Positions 1 through 5,852 are shown, counted from the stretch's first letter. The stretch: 37,572 bases of DNA from Betaproteobacteria bacterium (GCA_025351455.1 JANXVW010000117.1:1-37572), one strand, 5' to 3'. The notes: generated by a model not told the origin, from the sequence alone. Numbers and translations: made by a program.

Positions 1-27
1 ATGCGGGATTGCAAGGAGGAGCCGATC

Positions 28-417
28 ATGGAACACAGCTACAAGTTCTCCGTCACCCACATCGATACCACCGAATTCAAGGACGACGGCCTGCGCCCGT
101 TCTTCCAGTACCGCGATCTCGGCATACGCGATGCCACCAACGGCGGCTTCGTCGCGCACGTCATCCGCGCCAAGCCTGGCATGCACGCCGAACCCACGCT
201 GCATCATCACCAAGTTGGTTTCCAGATGGTGTACGTGCTCAAGGGCTGGGTGAAATTTCATTACGATGGCGTCGGCGAGGTCACGCTCAAGCCGGGCTCC
301 TGTGTGCATCAGCCGCCGGGCATCAGACACATCGAGATCGATCATTCGGACGATCTCGAGTTGATAGAAATCGTGATGCCAGCGGATTTTGCGACGGTGA
401 CAGATGGAAAGCCGTGA
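28..417 (+). CDS. Small single-domain cupin protein
   Basis: The 129-residue product is a one-domain cupin (beta-barrel fold). The segment TLHHHQVGFQMVYVLKGW carries the HxH and downstream E/Q-type metal positions of cupin motif 1. The segment around PGSCVHQPPGIRHIEI is motif 2 with its conserved His. Such proteins bind a metal and act as small dioxygenases, isomerases or sensors; the substrate is unknown. The start at 28 is chosen because AAGGAGG lies 8 bp upstream; an in-frame ATG at position 1 lacks visible context. The stop codon TGA (415-417) lies inside the first GTGAATGTC unit of the repeat element that follows, so the element may have redefined the C-terminus. Family call is firm, function is not. 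Confidence 0.85.
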   Translation: MEHSYKFSVTHIDTTEFKDDGLRPFFQYRDLGIRDATNGGFVAHVIRAKPGMHAEPTLHHHQVGFQMVYVLKGWVKFHYDGVGEVTLKPGSCVHQPPGIRHIEIDHSDDLELIEIVMPADFATVTDGKP

Positions 418-545
418 ATGTCGTGAATGTCGTGAATGCCGTGAATGCCGTAACTTCCAATGTAAAAGCGTTCAAGCATTTCGGATTGACGGCCTTTGCG
501 ACATTCACGAGATTCACGGCATTCACGTATTCACGGCATTCACGA
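412..545. repeat. Inverted-arm repeat element A (GTGAATGCC words)
   Basis: The left arm (414-449) is four head-to-tail 9-mers of the form GTGAATGTC or GTGAATGCC. The right arm (about 500-545) holds five units of the reverse complement (GGCATTCAC-like, one 8 nt long). The roughly 50-nt spacer is 450-499. The arms could fold into a long hairpin. The left arm overlaps the stop codon of the upstream cupin gene. Same architecture as ten other elements in the window but with a different word. Confidence 0.85.
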
Positions 546-608
546 ACAACCCATCCCGAACTAACCAATGACCCTCACTCCCCGCCAGCTTCGTTAGCCA
601 GGATCCCC

Positions 609-1031
609 ATGCAATCCGCAGAATCGCATTCCCTGCGCACCGTCGCCGCCCGGCTCACGCCGGGCGAGGACCTGCGCGACGCGATCGAGCGCCTGGCGCA
701 CGAGCATCACGTCGAGGCGGGCTGCGTACTCAGCGCGGTCGGCAGCCTGACGATGGCCACCATGCGTCTTGCCGGCGCGGAAACCTTTGCGAAATTCAGC
801 GGACCCTTCGAGATCGTCTCGCTGTCGGGAACGATCTCGCCCAACGGCGTGCACCTGCACCTGTCCATTTCCGATGCCGCTGGCAAAACGATCGGGGGAC
901 ATCTTGTGCATGGCTGCGTGGTCCATACCACTGTGGAAATCGTGGTCGCCGACATGGGCGGCGTGCGCTTCGCGCGCGTCCCGGATCCCGCCACGGGATA
1001 CAAGGAACTCAATATCCGGGGCGCCGGCTAA
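609..1031 (+). CDS. PPC (DUF296) domain protein
   Basis: The 140-residue protein spans one PPC/DUF296 domain. Recognisable parts are GEDLRDAIERLAHEHHVEAG near the N-terminus, then GCVLSAVGSLTMATMRLAG, then HLHLSISDAAGKTIGGHLV and GCVVHTTVEIVV. The HLH and GGH histidines match the usual metal-binding set of prokaryotic PPC proteins. Bacterial members are small trimers of unknown biochemical role; in plants the domain occurs in AT-hook proteins. The ATG at 609 follows a weak AGGATCC-type ribosome site. It lies downstream of the cupin gene with repeat element A between them. Confidence 0.88.
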   Translation: MQSAESHSLRTVAARLTPGEDLRDAIERLAHEHHVEAGCVLSAVGSLTMATMRLAGAETFAKFSGPFEIVSLSGTISPNGVHLHLSISDAAGKTIGGHLVHGCVVHTTVEIVVADMGGVRFARVPDPATGYKELNIRGAG

Positions 1032-1054
1032 GCGGGTTGATACAAAGGCAAATG

Positions 1055-1246
1055 TTCACCGCAAAGTCGCAAAGGAACGCGAAGGAAGAGAAAAAGCGGC
1101 AATGGATGCGTAGGTATATAGGGTCACGTTGGAATATGACCCTTCGCGAACGAACCGGAGACCAATTTTCGCCCACTACGACAGTAACCGATATTATTTT
1201 CGTTCCTGTCAGGTTTCCTTTGCGTTACTTGGCGTCTTTGCGGTTT
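1055..1246. repeat. Inverted-arm repeat element B (GCAAAG words)
   Basis: The left arm 1055-1089 reads CACCGCAAAGTCGCAAAGG followed by AACGCGAAGGAAGA. The right arm 1214-1246 is its imperfect reverse complement, TTTCCTTTGCG through GTCTTTGCGG. The spacer is about 125 nt. It begins 24 bp after the PPC gene stop and fills most of the gap to the next gene. Confidence 0.85.
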
Positions 1247-1287
1247 AATATTTTTAAAAAGCATTTAGATAAACGAGGAGAAAAACA

Positions 1288-1902
1288 ATGGCACGCACAC
1301 CCATCAATCCGGGCGCGATCGACTGGTCGGGCGAGAATCCGGGGATGTACCTGAAGGACAAGGCCGACGGGGCGTTCGTCACGCTCATCAGTTATTTCCG
1401 CGTGATCCATTCGCCGCACGGCAAAGGGCATGCGGCGTTCATGCTGCTTGACCCTTTCGGCGATGGCAAGAACCCGAAGAAGCCGAACCTGTGCCTGACC
1501 GATAACGAACCGCTCGCCGACTACGTGAAAAAGGGCTTCGTGTCCTACTTCGGCGCCTTCAAGGGTGCGACTGGCCTCGCGAGCCTGCAGGTGAAGCCCG
1601 CGTGGGACTTCATGGCGGGCGGCGACGGCAGCAACGTGCATACTGAATGGTTCCGCTCCGCCGTCGGACAGGTCCAGTTATCCTGGAACAAGCTGGGTGC
1701 GCCCTTCCTGGTCGAGTTTGACAAGGAACACTCTGCCACCGGCAGGCACGAAATGATTTCATTGTTCGTCGATTCGCGCTCCTGCAGCGCAACCCTCAAC
1801 GGCAATCCTGTCGCCGGCCAGGCCTTCCCTCGCGAATTCGCCGGCAAGAAGGACAGCAGTACGGCTTTCCTCGCGTTCAGCGAGACGTGGATAAAGGCCT
1901 GA
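1288..1902 (+). CDS. Unrecognised 204-residue protein
   Basis: I do not recognise a family. The ATG at 1288 is preceded by GAGGAG about 8 bp upstream, the downstream frame is uninterrupted and codon third positions are GC-rich like neighbouring genes, so it is very likely real. There is no signal peptide or membrane segment. The composition is soluble and rich in Gly, Phe and Trp, with short strand-like stretches (GAFVTLISYFRVI, VGQVQLSWNKLGAPFLVEF) that suggest a mostly beta protein. It stands alone between repeat element B and the minus-strand cassette region. Confidence 0.72.
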   Translation: MARTPINPGAIDWSGENPGMYLKDKADGAFVTLISYFRVIHSPHGKGHAAFMLLDPFGDGKNPKKPNLCLTDNEPLADYVKKGFVSYFGAFKGATGLASLQVKPAWDFMAGGDGSNVHTEWFRSAVGQVQLSWNKLGAPFLVEFDKEHSATGRHEMISLFVDSRSCSATLNGNPVAGQAFPREFAGKKDSSTAFLAFSETWIKA

Positions 1903-1920
1903 AGGGCCGTGACGGCTTTT
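1901..1920 (+). terminator. Weak hairpin with T4 tail after the 1288 gene
   Basis: GCCG (1906-1909) pairs with CGGC (1913-1916) across a 3-nt loop. It is extended by G.U and A-T pairs and followed by TTTT. It starts at the stop codon of the upstream gene. The short stem makes this only a possible terminator. Confidence 0.35.
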
Positions 1921-2096
1921 ATGCGTTTTCCTGCGAAGCTACGGCGCGTGCCTGGAAGAATGCTTCCCCACCGACCGCCCGGGCTTTGCACTTCCGTGCT
2001 GCTGGTGCTTTCCCCGCGCCCCGATTTGCGACACTGACTGGTTGCTTCAAACCCGATCCGGAATGCCGATGTGTTTGGGCTGGCGCCGGGGGCCAT

Positions 2097-2507
2097 TTAC
2101 TGGCTCACTATCCTGATCGCAGTCAGCAGGCAGCCGACAAGGAAGAAGCCGCCGCATATCGGAAAGATCCGATCTGCAAACCACTTTGGCAGGAAGATAT
2201 CGGATACGCTGCCATTGACCGCGCCAAGTCGCTCAGCCACGGCGGTCAGCGGGCACCTTCCGCCGAACGCAGCGAGGACCACGCCCTCAACAACAATCGC
2301 CGCTATTGCGCCCCATGTCCAGGGGGTGATGCGATTGAAGGCCCCTGACAGCAGTACGTATGCGACGCACGCACTCAACACGGCAAACACGATCGTGTGG
2401 ATTAATTTGATGTGCAGGACTGTCAGTTGCACCCGTTTGCTCTCAAGGGGAAGATGCACGCGTCGGTGGGCATTTATTCTGCTGCGGTGAATCCGCATTC
2501 TGGGCAC
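2097..2507 (-). CDS. Small integral membrane protein with RCPLT and FLPKWFADRIFP motifs
   Basis: The mature-looking core is about 100 residues with three hydrophobic segments: KLIHTIVFAVLSACVAYVLL, WGAIAAIVVEGVVLAAFG and IFPICGGFFLVGCLLTAIRIV. Between the last two lie RCPLTAVAERLG and DIFLPKWFADRIFP, which I recall from a conserved family of small uncharacterised membrane proteins; I cannot name it safely. The N-terminal 25-30 residues (basic, His-rich) look non-conserved, so the real start may be the GTG at 2432 rather than the ATG at 2507. It lies just beyond the degenerate last attC, so it may be a former cassette or the native flank. No function assigned. Confidence 0.62.
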   Translation of the reverse strand: MPRMRIHRSRINAHRRVHLPLESKRVQLTVLHIKLIHTIVFAVLSACVAYVLLSGAFNRITPWTWGAIAAIVVEGVVLAAFGGRCPLTAVAERLGAVNGSVSDIFLPKWFADRIFPICGGFFLVGCLLTAIRIVSQ

Positions 2508-2562
2508 GTGATTACGGAATTCGTTTCGGCCTCCACGGTCACTCCAATGACGGCCAGCGCCG

Positions 2563-2645
2563 CACTAAGCTGCCGCCGGAGTGCGCAGCACGGAAGGTAC
2601 GGAACGGCAATGCCATTCGGCGGGCAGCTGACGTACTTGTTAAAC
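2563..2645 (-). other. Degenerate attC-like site (cassette 4 end)
   Basis: On the minus strand an R''-like box GTTTAAC (2645-2639) lies 11 bp after the DUF5615 stop codon. The inner stem pairs CGGCGGGCAGCT (2618-2629) with AGCTGCCGCCGG (2568-2579), with one extra base on one arm as attC stems show. No clean GTTRRRY box is found on the far side; the nearest is CTTAGTG (2569-2563). I read it as an eroded attC closing the array. Confidence 0.5.
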
Positions 2646-2656
2646 ACGTATTTCTC

Positions 2657-3016
2657 CTACTCGCGAATCCGAACTTGATCGGGTTCAACAATCCATAGCC
2701 TTGCTTGCACCAGCTCGCCGGGCATTGGCGCAAGGGCGCCGCGCAACAGTGCGAGCGTGTTCTCGACGCTTTGCGTGTGCGGGCGGAGAATCCAGATTCC
2801 GTTATGGCTGGATGGCCGGTAGAGGCGAATATCGGAGAAATCGAGGTCGAGCGCAATCAGCACTCGATTTTCGGTCTGACACGCATCAAGGACCCTGGCA
2901 TCAGGATTCCCTCCGAGCCGTTCGTCAAGAACCGTTTCTACGTCATGACCGGCGTCGCGAAGCAATGCTCCGGCATCCTTCGGAAGATTTTCGTCCAGCT
3001 TGAACCGGACAGCCAT
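2657..3016 (-). CDS. DUF5615-family PIN-like toxin candidate
   Basis: The 119-residue product has the layout of DUF5615 (PIN-like, Mut7-C-related) proteins. It opens with FKLDENLPKDAGALLRDAGHDV, and has the acidic DLDFSDI block and RLYRPSSHNGIWILR in the middle. The acidic residues (D of LDEN, D of DLDFSD) match the predicted metal-binding positions of PIN-like nucleases. The start at 3016 (MAVRFKLDEN) matches the family N-terminus better than the upstream ATG at 3097. It overlaps the preceding DUF433 gene by 74 bp, the usual toxin-after-antitoxin order for this pair. It sits inside an integron-type cassette. Toxicity is inferred from the pairing, not shown. Confidence 0.82.
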   Translation of the reverse strand: MAVRFKLDENLPKDAGALLRDAGHDVETVLDERLGGNPDARVLDACQTENRVLIALDLDFSDIRLYRPSSHNGIWILRPHTQSVENTLALLRGALAPMPGELVQARLWIVEPDQVRIRE

Positions 3017-3251
3017 CCGTACAGTAAGCAGGGATTGGAACGATGCGTTCCCGAGCCAGATCGGCAGCGTAGCCGAGTGCGGCTGGAATGTGCTCAAGTT
3101 TCAACGACGGGTACTGGTCAAGGATACCTTCAGGCGTCTCACCGGCCGCCAGATTGTCGCGAACTACAGACCCGGGAATTCTCGTGCCTCGGAAGCACAC
3201 AGTTCCGTGCATTATCTCGGGATCGGTAGTGAGGTAGGGTTTCCAGTCCAT
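2943..3251 (-). CDS. DUF433 antitoxin candidate
   Basis: The product has the DUF433 core: DPEIMHGTVCFRGTRIPGSVV, then LAAGETPEGILDQYPSL, then IPAALGYAADLA. This is a small winged-helix-like fold commonly encoded next to DUF5615 or PIN-like partners and presumed to be the antitoxin and DNA-binding autoregulator. The start at 3251 (MDWKPYL) fits the family; an in-frame ATG at 3335 would add a non-conserved extension. The frame runs about 25 residues past the usual domain end (VPIPAYCTDGC onward) and overlaps the toxin gene by 74 bp. Its start lies about 50 bp inside the cassette after the attC at 3302-3391. Confidence 0.82.
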   Translation of the reverse strand: MDWKPYLTTDPEIMHGTVCFRGTRIPGSVVRDNLAAGETPEGILDQYPSLKLEHIPAALGYAADLARERIVPIPAYCTDGCPVQAGRKSSEGCRSIASRRRS

Positions 3252-3301
3252 GGCAGCAGTTCCGTTAGCGATTACCAATATAGCACCGTGCATCCGTTCG
3301 T

Positions 3302-3391
3302 GCCCAACGTCTGGGTGAATGGCGGACCAACCCACACGACGACTGATATGGCGCGGCGCCAGCGGCCCGTCCGTTCGACCTCGAGTTAGAT
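3302..3391 (-). other. attC recombination site (cassette 3 end, 90 bp)
   Basis: On the minus strand R'' is ATCTAAC (3391-3385) and R' is GTTGGGC (3308-3302), both matching RYYYAAC and GTTRRRY. The stop codon TAA of BrnA is contained in R'', typical of gene cassettes. The arms between the boxes are partly complementary (GGTGAATGGCGGACC against GGTCGAACGGACGGGCC) around a longer variable loop. The length is within the range known for attC sites. Confidence 0.75.
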
Positions 3392-3664
3392 GGAAGCATC
3401 CTTAAACGCCTTGAGTACCGCGTTTATGCGTGTCTGGTAACCAGGCCCCTGTGCCTTAAACCATTCGAGTACTGCGGCGTCCACGCGAAGCGATATCGAG
3501 GTCTTGCCGGATGCGGGCTTCAAGCCTTGGCGCGCGATGCCGCGGACAATGTGCTTCACATCCGCCTCGGGGTGCTCGGTTGACCGCTTGATGTCCTTGT
3601 CCTTCATACTTCGGACTCGCGCCCAATCGGTTTTAGAGGCTTTGGAAGAGGATGGTCGTTTCAC
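3386..3664 (-). CDS. brnA: BrnA-family antitoxin
   Basis: The 92-residue product ends in a BrnA domain: KTSISLRVDAAVLEWFKAQGPGYQTRINAVLKAF, the ribbon-helix-helix dimerisation and DNA-binding part that represses its own promoter. The basic N-terminal half (KRPSSSKASKTDWARVRSMKDKDI) is the part that contacts BrnT in the characterised system. It overlaps the 3' end of brnT by 32 bp, in the normal toxin-first order. The stop codon lies inside the attC R'' box. A direct repeat at the brnT promoter is its likely operator. Confidence 0.9.
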   Translation of the reverse strand: MKRPSSSKASKTDWARVRSMKDKDIKRSTEHPEADVKHIVRGIARQGLKPASGKTSISLRVDAAVLEWFKAQGPGYQTRINAVLKAFKDASI

Positions 3665-3902
3665 GCTTTGTTGCCTTTCGAAAAGAGATAATGTGGATGC
3701 GGTCTTTCGTTTCGGTATGGACTATTGACACCGGAAGACCCTCCAGCAGCCCCAAGGTTACGAATCGTTTCTCCTCGTACCGGAAGCGGTCATCTTCAAA
3801 GGTAAACGTGGCGTCTTCGAATACCCGCTGCGCATCCACAAAATCCAGCCCGTGGTCCTTCAGGTTTCGCCTGCGCTTAACCTCATCCCAAGTGAACCGC
3901 AT
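3633..3902 (-). CDS. brnT: BrnT-family ribonuclease toxin
   Basis: The 89-residue product is a full-length BrnT. It has MRFTWDEVKRRRNLKDHGLDF at the N-terminus, the AQRVFEDA segment, the strand RFVTLGLLEGLPVSIVHTE and the C-terminal IISFRKATKRE. BrnT is a RelE-like endoribonuclease that arrests translation until bound by BrnA. The ATG at 3902 is fixed by the family start. It has no ribosome-binding site because the -10 box lies only 5 bp upstream, suggesting a leaderless transcript. The gene is the first of a two-gene module carried in an integron-type cassette with its own promoter. Confidence 0.92.
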   Translation of the reverse strand: MRFTWDEVKRRRNLKDHGLDFVDAQRVFEDATFTFEDDRFRYEEKRFVTLGLLEGLPVSIVHTETKDRIHIISFRKATKRETTILFQSL

Positions 3903-3906
3903 AAGA

Positions 3907-3936
3907 AAGTGTATATTCGAAGTGTATATACGTCAA
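3907..3936 (-). promoter_or_regulatory. brnTA promoter with direct-repeat operator
   Basis: On the minus strand TTGACG (3936-3931) is followed after 17 bp by TACACT (3913-3908), and the ATG begins at 3902. This predicts a transcript starting at or next to the start codon. TATACACTT occurs twice with a 13-bp period (3928-3920 and 3915-3907), covering the spacer and -10. That is well placed for BrnA to block RNA polymerase. The repressor assignment is inference. Confidence 0.65.
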
Positions 3937-3955
3937 GGAGCTCGAATCTGCTGCC

Positions 3956-4014
3956 GTATAACTTTTGAATTCAGCGGCCGCCGCTAGGCGGTCCGCTGCA
4001 ATTGCTTGTTGGGC
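3956..4014 (-). other. attC recombination site (cassette 2 end, 59 bp)
   Basis: On the minus strand R'' is GCCCAAC (4014-4008) and R' is GTTATAC (3962-3956). The inner arms AATTGCAGCGGACCGCC and GGCGGCCGCTGAATT are complementary except for an unpaired G and A on one arm, the extrahelical bases that give attC hairpins their strand polarity. A TAGC loop closes the stem. The length of 59 bp is the classical size. R'' is the exact complement of the GTTGGGC at the other end of the same cassette. Confidence 0.88.
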
Positions 4015-4060
4015 ACTCGAAACTGAGTGCATGACCCCCACCTGTTATTACCTCCACGAA

Positions 4061-4998
4061 TCATTCATCGACTTGAAGCTGTACAGTTTTAATAGTCCTC
4101 ACGATCGAGACAGAATCGGACTGAATGCGTTCTGTGAGACCCTTTGGGGAACTGGCCACAACGAAGGCCCCCTGATCTTCCACTGCTTTAGCGAACTCAG
4201 GTGATTTGAGCACGGCCACAATCTCCTTATGAAGACGAGCAATAAGATCCAGCGAAGTTTTGGCTGGGACCAAGAGCGCGAACCAGAGCTGCTGCTCGAC
4301 ACCTGTTATGCCTAACTCGCCCAGTGTGGGCACATTTGGAAGGGCAGGAATGCGTTTCAATCCGGTGACGGCCATAGCGTGGAGTCTACCGGCCCGAACG
4401 TTGGGCAGCGCCGCAAGCGGGCTGATGAACATCATGGAAACCTGAACATTTCGCCGACAAGATGCAGTGTTGTACCTGGACCTGCTGACGCATAAGTTAG
4501 CTCGCCGGGCTTTCGGCGCGCAAGCGCGATGAGATCGGCTGCACTCTTTACTGCCAAGGAAGGCGAAACGACCAATACTAACGGCATGTCCGTAACGATG
4601 GTAATTGGCGCGAAGTCGCGTTGCGGATCGAAATCGATGTTGGCGTGTAAGGCCGGTTCGATAACAAGCGTAGCGGTACTTGCAAAGAACAAAGTGTGGC
4701 CGTCAGGCGCAGCGCGCGCGGCAAGACCGGCGCCAATGCGTCCACCAGCACCGGGTCGATTGTCTATCACTACAGGTTTTCCGAGTCGTTCGGCAAGGCC
4801 TTTCGCGATGAGACGCGCTTGAACATCGTTAGCACCACCCGGAGGAAACGGCACGATGATTGTAATCGGCTTGGTCGGATACTCGATCGCGAATGAATTC
4901 TCAGCTAGAGCAAATACAGCGATGCAACATATCCACGCGATAACGACTCTGGTGATGAACAAGTCGCGTACCGGATTGGTCTGGTGTGCGCTACACAT
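4061..4998 (-). pseudogene. Bug/TctC-type periplasmic solute-binding protein, frameshifted
   Basis: The N-terminal part (from ATG 4998, with GAGGAG upstream) has a signal peptide ending near FALAENSFAIE. The Bug hallmark YPTKPITIIVPFPPGG follows, then VVIDNRPGAGGRIGAGLAARAAPDGHTL, and it runs to HLVGEMFRFP, where the frame stops near 4432. The remainder continues in another frame from about 4435 (MMFISPLAALPNVRAGRLHA) to the stop at 4061. The family segment that normally bridges these points (the VPYKG...LLGG region, about 25-30 residues) is absent. A small deletion together with a frame change is the simplest reading. Intact members bind carboxylates for tripartite transporters. The gene fills an integron-type cassette; no TctA/B partner is nearby. 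Confidence 0.85.
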
Positions 4999-5014
4999 AA
5001 GCTTTCTCCTCGAC

Positions 5015-5071
5015 GCCCAACGTCCGAATTGTGTGGCGCCGACAGGCGTCCGCACCAATGAATTGTTAGAT
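5015..5071 (-). other. attC recombination site (cassette 1 end, 57 bp)
   Basis: On the minus strand R'' is ATCTAAC (5071-5065) and R' is GTTGGGC (5021-5015). The stop codon of the 5599 gene lies in R''. Between them are AATTCATTGGTGCGGACGC and GGCGCCACACAATTCGGAC, an imperfect palindrome with loop CTGTC. The opening TCTAACAATTCATT closely resembles well-known class 1 integron cassette sites. R'' is the exact complement of the GTTAGAT at the cassette's other end (5616-5610). Confidence 0.88.
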
Positions 5072-5599
5072 TTCACCGGCTTTTTCCTGAAGCAATTGGA
5101 ACAGCTTCTCAATTCCGCTAGTGAATTCCTTAATTTCAGCCACTAGCAGATCATTTCGAATCTTAATTGTTTGGCGAAAATTACTCATGGCGCCTGACGT
5201 ATCTTTGTATGCTTGGCGGCTATTAGTGCCAGCATTCAAATGCAATGCTCCAATCGAAGCATCTCGAAGGCCAGTAAGAAGCTCGGTCTGTATTAGCAGC
5301 TTGTCCGGGAGGTTTGCTTTTAAGAGATCCCAAATTCCATCTTTGAACGGCAGCATCGGCACAAGTAGGTAGCCCTCCGAGAGCATCTTTGATTCCTCAT
5401 CGAGCAGCTTTAGGTTGGCTTTTCCGATCTCCACGTTCTCATCGAGTTCGTGCTTAACGGCGCGAACAATCGCTTGATTGCGACATTTTTCTTCGCGTCG
5501 GATTTTCCAGAGATCCCATGCCATCGTAAATCCGAAGCCGGCAAGGGTGGCCGCGGATCCACTAATTACACCTAGGACAAAGTCGCTCAGCTCCGGCAT
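5066..5599 (-). CDS. Cassette-borne membrane-anchored protein, unknown family
   Basis: The 177-residue product begins with one hydrophobic segment (DFVLGVISGSAATLAGFGFTMAW). A basic stretch KIRREEKCRN follows and the rest is largely helical and charged (KHELDENVEIGKANLKLLDEES; AEIKEFTSGIEKLFQLLQEK), suggesting a membrane anchor with a cytoplasmic helical domain. I do not recognise a family with certainty. The start at 5599 is only about 10 bp after an R' box and the stop lies in the next attC, so this is a tightly packed cassette gene. Base composition is visibly more AT-rich than flanking genes, consistent with acquisition. Confidence 0.75.
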   Translation of the reverse strand: MPELSDFVLGVISGSAATLAGFGFTMAWDLWKIRREEKCRNQAIVRAVKHELDENVEIGKANLKLLDEESKMLSEGYLLVPMLPFKDGIWDLLKANLPDKLLIQTELLTGLRDASIGALHLNAGTNSRQAYKDTSGAMSNFRQTIKIRNDLLVAEIKEFTSGIEKLFQLLQEKAGEI

Positions 5600-5609
5600 G
5601 TTTGGTGAA

Positions 5610-5616
5610 ATCTAAC
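5610..5616 (-). other. R' half-site at the 5' edge of the cassette array
   Basis: GTTAGAT on the minus strand (5616-5610) has the GTTRRRY form and lies directly before the first cassette gene. It is the exact complement of that cassette's own R'' box. Upstream is a perfect 12-bp palindrome GAAGTCGACTTC (5619-5630) but no attC stem and no integrase gene, so this could be a remnant of attI or of a deleted attC. Confidence 0.6.
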
Positions 5617-5724
5617 GTGAAGTCGACTTCCTAAATGCAGCTTATCTGGTAAGCGATGACATTGCGCCGCATGCAGTGAATTGATTCTCCGGAAAGATAC
5701 AGAAAATGCAAGTCGGCCAAAATA

Positions 5725-5850
5725 CCGTGACTACGTGACTATCGTGACTGCGTGACTGTCGTATAAAGGCGCTCCGTATCTCGTTTCCTTAAGCGTTCTT
5801 GTTTTACCTCCACAGCAGTCACGATAGTCACGTAGTCACGATAGTCACGG
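5725..5850. repeat. Inverted-arm repeat element J (GTGACTATC words)
   Basis: The left arm (5725-5763) consists of four 8-9 bp words of the form CGTGACTA(T) or CGTGACTG(T). The right arm (5816-5850) is four units of the reverse complement. A 25-nt stretch is identical between the left arm and the complement of the right arm, but offset by one word: each arm has one extra unit at a different end, as replication slippage would give. The right arm ends 2 bp from the stop codon of the hydratase gene. Confidence 0.87.
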
Positions 5851-5852
5851 CT

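Noticed and set aside
412-545. CRISPR array
   Set aside because: Units are 8-9 bp, directly abutting, without 25-40 bp unique spacers, and are present as inverted pairs. No cas genes nearby.
323-568. Frames encoding VNAV- or AFTAFT-type peptide repeats
   Set aside because: These are translations of the GTGAATGCC repeat words of element A, not proteins.
1055-1246. Insertion sequence ends
   Set aside because: The inverted arms enclose only a non-coding spacer, no transposase is present and I see no consistent flanking target duplication.
1903-2096. Further attC site after the 2097 membrane protein gene
   Set aside because: GCCCAAA and GGGTTTG occur near 2045-2075 but the boxes and arms do not fit attC spacing or pairing, so the array is taken to end near 2563.
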